This document shows positions 14,787 to 19,763 of a stretch of 19,763 nucleotides of DNA, piece after piece. Origin of the DNA: CAZNKU01 sp045541135 (GTDB lineage Bacteria; Bacillota; Clostridia; Monoglobales; Firm-18). Under the pieces are notes generated by a model. That model did no database searches. It was not told the DNA's origin and saw only the letters and a program-made list of their open reading frames with translations. The stretch's first letter is position 1. The number at the start of each line of letters is the position of its first letter. The position numbers and the translations under genes were made by a program. The DNA is taken from the NCBI GenBank assembly GCA_045541135.1, contig JAZQIO010000061.1:1-19763 (forward strand), written 5' to 3'.

Positions 14787-15761
14787 TTAAATATTAATTA
14801 TTTTTCCGCCGTCTTTTGCACTTTCATACATTGCAAACATTGTGTACATAGTATTTTCCGCATCTTTAATATCAAAGAAAGTATCCTTATCATAGAAGTT
14901 TTTAATAGCCTTTGTATGACTTGTACCCCAATATCCCTTTTCACCTGTTGCAACGGTATCGGTTTCAACAACCTCGTCATTAATAGTAAGCTTGTTGTTG
15001 CAGTAACGTGCTGTTCCGTTTTCAAATACAATCTCAATATCCATAGGGCTGTTTACGGAATAGGAATTTGTTGCAACAAAAAATCCTGTTGCACCGTTTT
15101 TATAACCAAGACGGCCTATAAAAGTATCCTCTACCTCTATAACATCCTCAAGGGAATAATTCATCATATTTGCACGAACACTTTCAAACTCACCTACAAG
15201 ATAACGAAGCAGATCAAGTGAATGTACAGCCTGGTTAATAAGCGCACCTCCGCCTTCGGTTGCCCACTTACCTCTCCAGTCGGCACTAAGGTAATAATCA
15301 GCTTTTCTGCACCATGTAAGAATGGACTTTGCCCCGATAATTTTGCCCATTTCCCCGCTTTCAATAATTTCCTTAAGCTTTACAACACAGTTGTTAAGTC
15401 TGTTTTGAAAAATAAGGCAAACCTTATCTGCATCAGGGAATCTTTTAAGCTCCTCAAACTGTTCTTTAGTCATTGTAACAGGCTTTTCGGAAACAACACT
15501 TTTGCCTGCTTTCAAAGCCTTTGTAATCATTTCAAAATGAAGATAATGAGGTGTGCAGATGTGTACGGAATGAATATTTTCGTCCTTTAACATTTCATCA
15601 AAGTCGGTATAGCCTATAACATCAAAGCTTTCCTGACACTTTTTAATTTTTTCCTCATTAATGTCACAAACAGCATAAAGCTTTGCATTTTCAACAGCAC
15701 AAAAAGCATTTGCATGGTTAGGACCAATGTTACCGTAACCTACAATACATACGTTTTTCAA
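14787..15761 (-). CDS. Gfo/Idh/MocA family oxidoreductase (second of two)
   Basis: An NAD(P)-dependent sugar or cyclitol dehydrogenase, about 324 residues. The Rossmann motif is VGYGNIGPNHA at residues 7-17, the catalytic lysine is in SEKPVTM (K93), and WRGKWATEGGGALINQAVHSLD (162-183) holds the family's conserved active-site stretch, with H180. The first in-frame start is GTG 15770, but it sits on the AGAGG ribosome site; TTG 15761, eight bases beyond, gives the family-like opening MKNVCIVGYGNIG and is preferred. It begins 12 bp after the preceding isomerase and is last in the operon. It shares the W-R-x-x-W-x-x-E-G-G-G-A-L-I-N-Q pattern with the other dehydrogenase, so the two are paralogues. 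Substrate unknown. Confidence 0.85.
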   Translation of the reverse strand: MKNVCIVGYGNIGPNHANAFCAVENAKLYAVCDINEEKIKKCQESFDVIGYTDFDEMLKDENIHSVHICTPHYLHFEMITKALKAGKSVVSEKPVTMTKEQFEELKRFPDADKVCLIFQNRLNNCVVKLKEIIESGEMGKIIGAKSILTWCRKADYYLSADWRGKWATEGGGALINQAVHSLDLLRYLVGEFESVRANMMNYSLEDVIEVEDTFIGRLGYKNGATGFFVATNSYSVNSPMDIEIVFENGTARYCNNKLTINDEVVETDTVATGEKGYWGTSHTKAIKNFYDKDTFFDIKDAENTMYTMFAMYESAKDGGKIINI

Positions 15762-15773
15762 ATTGAACACCTC

Positions 15774-16544
15774 TTATATAAAGCCTTTATTTGTAAGATA
15801 GTCGTAACTCATCTTAAGTGAATCAAATGGGTCACCGTGACATACGTCCTGTTCAACAACAGCAAATTCCACATTTGTATCTTCACATGCTTTAATAATA
15901 GTGTCCCAATCAAGACATCCGTTGCCAATTTCTGAAAAATCCGGTCTTCCCGTTTCCTCTACAATACCATTATAATCTTTAAAATGGATTACCTTAATAC
16001 GATTTTTCAGCTTGTTGATATATTCAATAACATCTGCACCGCCGAAATCAACCCAACAGGTGTCAAGAATAAATGTAGCTCTTTCTGCATCTGTGTTTTC
16101 AATAATATGATCCAAAAGAGGCTTGCCGTCAATCAATTCAAATTCATGGGCGTGATTGTGGTAACCGAAATAAAGACCTTCCTCCTTAAATCTTTCACAA
16201 ACAACCTTTATTGTAGCTAAAAATTCCTCAAGCGTTTCTTTGCTTGTATTGCCATTCCAAAAATATCCGCCAATACCGCAAACTTCACATCCCAAAGTTT
16301 TATTGTAATCAATAATGTAATCAAGTTCATCTCTGAACTGTTCGTAGGGCTTGTGAGTAACAACACACTTTAGTCCATATTTGTCAAGTACTTCCTTCAT
16401 AGGCTTTGCTTCAAGGGGTGTGCCTGAAATCTGTACTACCCTATAACCCATTTCGCTGATTTTTTTGCATGATGCATCAAAATCCTCAATTGTTTTCATA
16501 AATTCACGTATGGTGAATAACTGTGCACCAATTCTTTTATCCAT
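15774..16544 (-). CDS. Sugar phosphate isomerase/epimerase-like TIM barrel protein (second of two)
   Basis: A 256-residue xylose-isomerase-like (AP endonuclease 2 fold) protein, probably a metal-dependent isomerase or epimerase on a sugar or keto-sugar. Candidate metal and active-site residues lie in GYHNHAHEFELIDG (128-141), FILDTCWVDFGG (D161), VIHFKDY (H187), EIGNGCLDW and VVEQD (E231), matching the usual Glu-Asp-His-Glu pattern at least partly. GGAGG is about eight bases before ATG. It sits between two Gfo/Idh/MocA dehydrogenases, 15 bp after the previous gene and 12 bp before the next. Members of this fold include IolE, IolI and YcjR, and the sequence alone does not choose between them. 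Confidence 0.82.
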   Translation of the reverse strand: MDKRIGAQLFTIREFMKTIEDFDASCKKISEMGYRVVQISGTPLEAKPMKEVLDKYGLKCVVTHKPYEQFRDELDYIIDYNKTLGCEVCGIGGYFWNGNTSKETLEEFLATIKVVCERFKEEGLYFGYHNHAHEFELIDGKPLLDHIIENTDAERATFILDTCWVDFGGADVIEYINKLKNRIKVIHFKDYNGIVEETGRPDFSEIGNGCLDWDTIIKACEDTNVEFAVVEQDVCHGDPFDSLKMSYDYLTNKGFI

Positions 16545-16559
16545 TATAAAACCCTCCTG

Positions 16560-17735
16560 TTAGTGGGTACCGGAAATATCTACATTTCCTGCATCTCTTA
16601 CTGTTTTAACATGTGTGGAATTTTTGATTTTATCCTGAAGCATATCATAGAATTTGTCATCAGGGAAGTTTTTAACATCAATCATTTCGCCTGTCCATGC
16701 ACTTAAGTGAATAGCATTTGATATTGTAAGACCGTTAATACCCTCTTCACCGGGAGCAAGAAGCTTTGTGCCGTTTAAAACTGCATTTGCAAAGTCCTTG
16801 AAAATACCCACGTGCTGTTCACCGGGAGCACCTTCAACAGGAATTTCGCACTTCCAGCATTCGGGCTTTTGGAAACCATTTGTAGCATTCTTATTAAATT
16901 CAGGTTCCAAAACAACATTGCGGTCAAAAATCATTTTTTCCTCTTCGCCGCTTCTTTCAATAATAACACGGCCTCTGTCGCAGGCAATTTCAAGTCTGTT
17001 TGTTCCGGGAGCCTCGCCTGTTGAGGTTATATACTGTCCTGTAATGCCGTTGTCGTATTCAAAATGTGCCATTACGTCATCTTCAACTTCAATATCACGG
17101 TACTTACCGAAAGCTGCTCTTGCATAAATTCTGTCAGGCATACCGAACATCCACTGCCAAAGGTCAAGCTGATGTGGATTCTGATTAATTAATGCACCGC
17201 CGCCCTCAAGCTTCCAGTTTGAACGCCACGCACTGCTGTCGTGATAAGCCTGTGTTCTGTACCAATCAGTAATTATCCATGTAATACGCTTAATTCCGCC
17301 AAGCTCACCGTCTTCAATAAGCTTTTTAAGCTTCTGATAAAGCGGATTTGTTCTCTGGTTGTACATAATACCAAAAACCTTGTCGGATTTTGCAGCAGCC
17401 TCATTCATTTCCTTAACCTGCTTTGTATATACACCTGCAGGCTTTTCTGTAAGTACATTAAGACCGTAATCAAAACCCATAATAGCATATTTTGCATGGT
17501 CATAATGAGGAATTGCAATAGTAACGGAATCTATAAGACCGCTTTTATACATTTCCTCTGCATCTGCAAACACGGGAACATCAGGATAAAGTTCCTTTAT
17601 TAATTCACGTTTTTTCTCATCACTATCACAAAGTGCGCCGATTTCCATATTTGGAACCATGCCTGACATAATTTTATTTGTATGTGATTTACCCATATTA
17701 CCGAAGCCGATAATACCCATTTTTACTTTATTCAT
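16560..17735 (-). CDS. Gfo/Idh/MocA family oxidoreductase (first of two)
   Basis: A 391-residue NAD(P)-dependent sugar dehydrogenase, longer than its paralogue downstream. It opens KMGIIGFGNMGKSHTNK with the Rossmann GFGNMG at 10-15, carries the EKP lysine (K98), and has WRSNWKLEGGGALINQNPHQLD (170-191) with H188. GGAGG at 17744-17748 lies eight bases before ATG. It is the second gene of the operon, 18 bp after an isomerase-like gene. The longer C-terminal half suggests a different substrate size or oligomer contact from the shorter enzyme. Oxidation at C3 of a hexoside, as in YcjS or DgpA-type enzymes, is a family-based guess. Confidence 0.87.
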   Translation of the reverse strand: MNKVKMGIIGFGNMGKSHTNKIMSGMVPNMEIGALCDSDEKKRELIKELYPDVPVFADAEEMYKSGLIDSVTIAIPHYDHAKYAIMGFDYGLNVLTEKPAGVYTKQVKEMNEAAAKSDKVFGIMYNQRTNPLYQKLKKLIEDGELGGIKRITWIITDWYRTQAYHDSSAWRSNWKLEGGGALINQNPHQLDLWQWMFGMPDRIYARAAFGKYRDIEVEDDVMAHFEYDNGITGQYITSTGEAPGTNRLEIACDRGRVIIERSGEEEKMIFDRNVVLEPEFNKNATNGFQKPECWKCEIPVEGAPGEQHVGIFKDFANAVLNGTKLLAPGEEGINGLTISNAIHLSAWTGEMIDVKNFPDDKFYDMLQDKIKNSTHVKTVRDAGNVDISGTH

Positions 17736-17753
17736 AAAAACAACCTCCGAAAT

Positions 17754-18605
17754 TTATAATATATTTTTCAAAATTTTTGTAAGCGCATTATATGCAACTG
17801 TATATGTCCCTTCTCCGCCTTTTGGAAGCTTTTCCATTTCATCGTCAAGTTCTAAAGCCGCAAGACCTTCAAAGCTTCCCAGATGTGGTTCAAGGCTTAA
17901 ATAACCCTTGTATCCGTTGCCAAATAAGTTTTTAAGAACGTATTCAACGTTACCGTCACCCATACCTGACGGAACTACCTTACCGTCCTCCTTACGGGCA
18001 TCCTTAATGTGCATATATTCTATATATTTATTAAGCTTTTCGTAAGCGTACTTTGTATCCTCACCGCTCTGCACAAAATTTGCAGGGTCAAACACGCCCT
18101 TGAAGTTATCGCAGTACAATTCTTCCATAAGGTCTGCATATCTGTCTGCAATATCTCCGTAAATATCCTTTTCATTTTCATGCAAAAGTACTACGTCATT
18201 TTCCTTTGCATAATCTATCATCATTTTAAGACGTCTTATAACCTCTGCACGCTTTTCCTCCGTCCAGTCCCCTTCCTTTTTGTAGAAACTGAACATTCTT
18301 ATGTACCTTGATTCCAATTCCTTTGCAATGTAAACAACATTTTTGAACATTTCAAAATGTTCTGTAAAGTCATCTTCAACATTCATTTTACCGACAGGTG
18401 AACCAATTGATGAAACCTTAATGCCGTATTTATCCATCTTTGCTTTAAGCTCCTTAACTTCATCGGCATTAAGAACAGAGATGTTTTTACCGTCAATACC
18501 TCTTGGTTCAAAATATTTTATACCAAGTCTGTTAAGTGCTTCAAACTGCGTAACAACACAAGAATCAATTTCATCGGAAAAACCGCTTATTTTATCGTAT
18601 ATCAT
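17754..18605 (-). CDS. Sugar phosphate isomerase/epimerase-like TIM barrel protein (first of two)
   Basis: A 283-residue protein with the xylose-isomerase-like TIM barrel fold. Likely metal and active-site positions are LLHENEKDIYGD (E143 or E145), VFDPANF (D173), YMHIKDA (H199) and YLSLEPH (E239), the spaced Glu-Asp-His-Glu set of this superfamily. It opens the four-gene operon; GGAGG lies nine bases before the ATG at 18605. It differs clearly from the second isomerase in the operon (HENEKD versus HNHAHE), so the two probably act on different steps or substrates. It is divergent from an AraC regulator. The reaction is not identifiable from sequence. Confidence 0.84.
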   Translation of the reverse strand: MIYDKISGFSDEIDSCVVTQFEALNRLGIKYFEPRGIDGKNISVLNADEVKELKAKMDKYGIKVSSIGSPVGKMNVEDDFTEHFEMFKNVVYIAKELESRYIRMFSFYKKEGDWTEEKRAEVIRRLKMMIDYAKENDVVLLHENEKDIYGDIADRYADLMEELYCDNFKGVFDPANFVQSGEDTKYAYEKLNKYIEYMHIKDARKEDGKVVPSGMGDGNVEYVLKNLFGNGYKGYLSLEPHLGSFEGLAALELDDEMEKLPKGGEGTYTVAYNALTKILKNIL

Positions 18606-18627
18606 AACAAAACCTCCCTATTTTGGC

Positions 18628-18656
18628 AATATAATAACATAAATATTCACAAAAAA
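18628..18656 (-). promoter_or_regulatory. Weak candidate promoter for the four-gene operon
   Basis: On the minus strand, TATATT (18628-18633) is preceded at 17 bp by TTTTTT (18651-18656). The poor -35 box would suit a promoter that needs an activator, such as the divergent AraC protein. It is a weak match in AT-rich DNA. Confidence 0.3.
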
Positions 18657-18673
18657 CTATATATAATATTGAC

Positions 18674-18700
18674 CAAATTATTGCGTTTATTGATAATTTG
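18674..18700. promoter_or_regulatory. Inverted repeat, candidate AraC operator
   Basis: CAAATTAT (18674-18681) and its exact complement ATAATTTG (18693-18700) are separated by 11 bp, so their centres are 19 bp apart, about two helical turns. The left arm overlaps the -35 box of the AraC gene. The same octamer is found before the first AraC gene (2508-2515). Confidence 0.4.
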
Positions 18701-18709
18701 TGTTAAAAT
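18681..18709 (+). promoter_or_regulatory. Promoter for the AraC gene at 18726
   Basis: TTGCGT (18681-18686) and TAAAAT (18704-18709) are 17 bp apart. The predicted start near 18716 coincides with the GGTGA ribosome site, as with the other AraC gene, so the leader is very short. Confidence 0.5.
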
Positions 18710-18725
18710 CAAATTGGTGATAGCT

Positions 18726-19535
18726 ATGGATGAAAAAATATATAATATTTCAAAATCAAAAACCGACAATACTACAAACAAAAATTTTTACCTTCACAAT
18801 CACGATTTCTACGAAATCCTGCTGTTTTTACAAGGTGATTCAAGTTATATTATTGAGGGTAATACATATAAACTTAGTCCATATGACCTTATAATACAGC
18901 GAAAAAATGAAATGCACCGTGTCTACCACAACAGTGTAACAACCTACGAAAGAATAATACTGTGGATACGTCCGGAATTTTTTGAAGAGTTCAAATGCAA
19001 AGAATTAGAAGCAGAATTTTTAAAACAAACATACGGCAGTATGAATAAAATCGATGCTGAGCTTTGTGTTTCAAGCGGTCTTTACGATGCTTTTATGCGT
19101 ATTCAAAAATATTCGCATAATTACAAGGAAACATACACACCTGTTGTAACTGCAGCAATCATAGAAATACTGTACCTTATAAATAATGCAAAGCTGTTTT
19201 CAAATGACGGCAATCCCGACAATACGTTAAAATCCGTAATTTCATACATTAACAGCCATTATACCGAAAATATTTCCCTTGATGAGCTTGCGGAACAGTT
19301 TTACATAACCAAGCATCACCTCTGTAGAATCTTTAAACAAGGTACGGGAATTACCGTACACAATTTTATAACAAACAAACGGCTTATGAAGGTAAGGGAA
19401 TTAAAATCAGAAGGTATGAACAATTCACAGGCAGCATCACTTGCAGGCTTTGGAAATTACTCATCCTTTTACCGTGCTTACCAGAAAACATACGGTTATT
19501 CACCAAGCGATAATAAAATGAAAGTGGAAGATTAA
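18726..19535 (+). CDS. AraC family transcriptional regulator with N-terminal cupin domain
   Basis: A 269-residue regulator. The cupin sensor has FYLHNHDFYEILLFLQGD (H24, H26, E30) and H64 in NEMHRV; the DNA-binding part covers about 165-265. The first helix-turn-helix is around SLDELAEQFYITKHHLCRIF, the second around NSQAASLAGFGNYSSFYRAY, ending YGYSPSD. A TTG start at 18669 would add 19 residues, but GGTGA at 18716-18720 points to ATG 18726. It is divergent from the dehydrogenase/isomerase operon, so it most likely controls that operon in response to its sugar. The second helix-turn-helix is slightly atypical for the family, but the layout is intact. Confidence 0.87.
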   Translation: MDEKIYNISKSKTDNTTNKNFYLHNHDFYEILLFLQGDSSYIIEGNTYKLSPYDLIIQRKNEMHRVYHNSVTTYERIILWIRPEFFEEFKCKELEAEFLKQTYGSMNKIDAELCVSSGLYDAFMRIQKYSHNYKETYTPVVTAAIIEILYLINNAKLFSNDGNPDNTLKSVISYINSHYTENISLDELAEQFYITKHHLCRIFKQGTGITVHNFITNKRLMKVRELKSEGMNNSQAASLAGFGNYSSFYRAYQKTYGYSPSDNKMKVED

Positions 19536-19552
19536 ATAAGAAATTTTTCAAA

Positions 19553-19660
19553 TGTCTCCGACGGGGTACTTTTGACGCAAAAGTACCCAAAACACGGGGG
19601 TTTCGATTCCCCCGTACCCCCGAAACGACAAGGGCTCTGCCCTTGACCCGTTCTGAGGGT
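19553..19660. repeat. GC-rich multi-hairpin intergenic element
   Basis: Four hairpins lie in tandem: GGGTACTTTTG/CAAAAGTACCC with loop ACG (19564-19588), ACGGGGG/CCCCCGT with an eight-base loop (19594-19615), CAAGGGC/GCCCTTG with loop TCT (19629-19645), and ACCC/GGGT (19646-19660). The stretch is far richer in G and C than its surroundings. From memory it resembles dispersed intergenic repeats of clostridial genomes, but only one copy is in the window and that cannot be confirmed here. No T-run follows, so it is not a typical terminator. Its boundaries are approximate. Confidence 0.6.
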
Positions 19661-19676
19661 TACTTTATTTTATATA

Positions 19677-19763
19677 TTAAAGTTTTGTGCTTTCTATCAA
19701 ATCCAAAATCTTCGTGCCGTCGCCATATGCGAACTTATCGCACTGGCTCCTAAAATCATTGTT
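19677..19763 (-). CDS. C-terminal end of a probable UDP-N-acetylglucosamine 2-epimerase (partial)
   Basis: Only the last 28 codons before a TAA stop are visible; the gene runs off the right edge. The residues QCDKFAYGDGTKILDLIEST fit the extreme C terminus of the non-hydrolysing UDP-GlcNAc 2-epimerases (WecB/MnaA), where an N-P-Y-G-D-G segment precedes the final helix. Such an enzyme makes UDP-ManNAc for surface polysaccharides. The evidence is a single short motif, so the call is tentative, though the open frame and stop are clear. Confidence 0.45.
   Translation of the reverse strand, partial: NNDFRSQCDKFAYGDGTKILDLIESTKL

Noticed and set aside
14787..18605. C-glycoside deglycosidase (Dgp/Dfg type) operon
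   Set aside because: The dehydrogenase and TIM-barrel types are right, but the small beta subunit that pairs with the barrel subunit is absent and no specific motif supports it. Kept only as a family analogy.
19594..19615. GGGGGTTTCGATTCCCCC resembles a tRNA T-arm
   Set aside because: The loop is eight bases and lacks the G-TTCRA spacing, and no acceptor, D or anticodon arms can be drawn upstream. It is one hairpin of the GC-rich element.

Overview
The window reads as chromosomal DNA of an AT-rich, fermentative, Gram-positive anaerobe of the class Clostridia, probably a gut or rumen species. This is inferred from strong GGAGG-type ribosome binding sites, near-consensus sigma-A promoters (TTGACA-17-TATAAT type), A/T-flanked hairpin terminators, a pyruvate formate-lyase system with a Rex-like operator, and protein styles typical of clostridial sugar users. 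No rRNA, tRNA, CRISPR array, transposase or phage gene was seen.

Layout. (1) 1-3410: a mannose-type sugar locus. A cytosolic GH5-like glycosidase and the cut-off start of mannose-6-phosphate isomerase (manA) are read leftward, with a divergent AraC-family regulator. (2) 3509-8264: glmS, then trkA-trkH for potassium uptake under a strong extended -10 promoter. (3) 8301-12889, leftward: pflB-pflA with a structured, Rex-site-bearing leader, preceded by citrate synthase. (4) 12970-14711: a NifU/IscU-like scaffold protein rightward, then two zinc-ribbon proteins leftward in one operon. (5) 14735-19535: a four-gene leftward operon (sugar isomerase/epimerase, Gfo/Idh/MocA dehydrogenase, isomerase/epimerase, Gfo/Idh/MocA dehydrogenase) with its own divergent AraC regulator. 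(6) 19553-19763: a GC-rich multi-hairpin intergenic element and the last 28 codons of a leftward gene that looks like UDP-GlcNAc 2-epimerase.

How the genes fit together. Two AraC-controlled carbohydrate modules flank core metabolism: amino-sugar synthesis, potassium homeostasis, mixed-acid fermentation, citrate synthesis and Fe-S assembly. The GH5/manA module probably releases mannose or a related sugar and feeds fructose-6-phosphate, which glmS also draws on. The four-gene operon has the gene types of 3-keto-sugar chemistry (oxidise, epimerise or isomerise, re-reduce), but its substrate cannot be read from sequence and no transporter, kinase or hydrolase lies within it. Redox control of pflB by Rex is the best supported regulatory inference.

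The most interesting items are the paired dehydrogenase/isomerase operon, the Rex-like site inside nested inverted repeats in the pflB leader, a shared octamer upstream of both AraC genes, the multi-zinc-ribbon operon, and the composite hairpin element near the right edge. I saw no clear case of a wholly new system such as a defence island or retroelement. All calls come from reading the sequence; no database search was possible.
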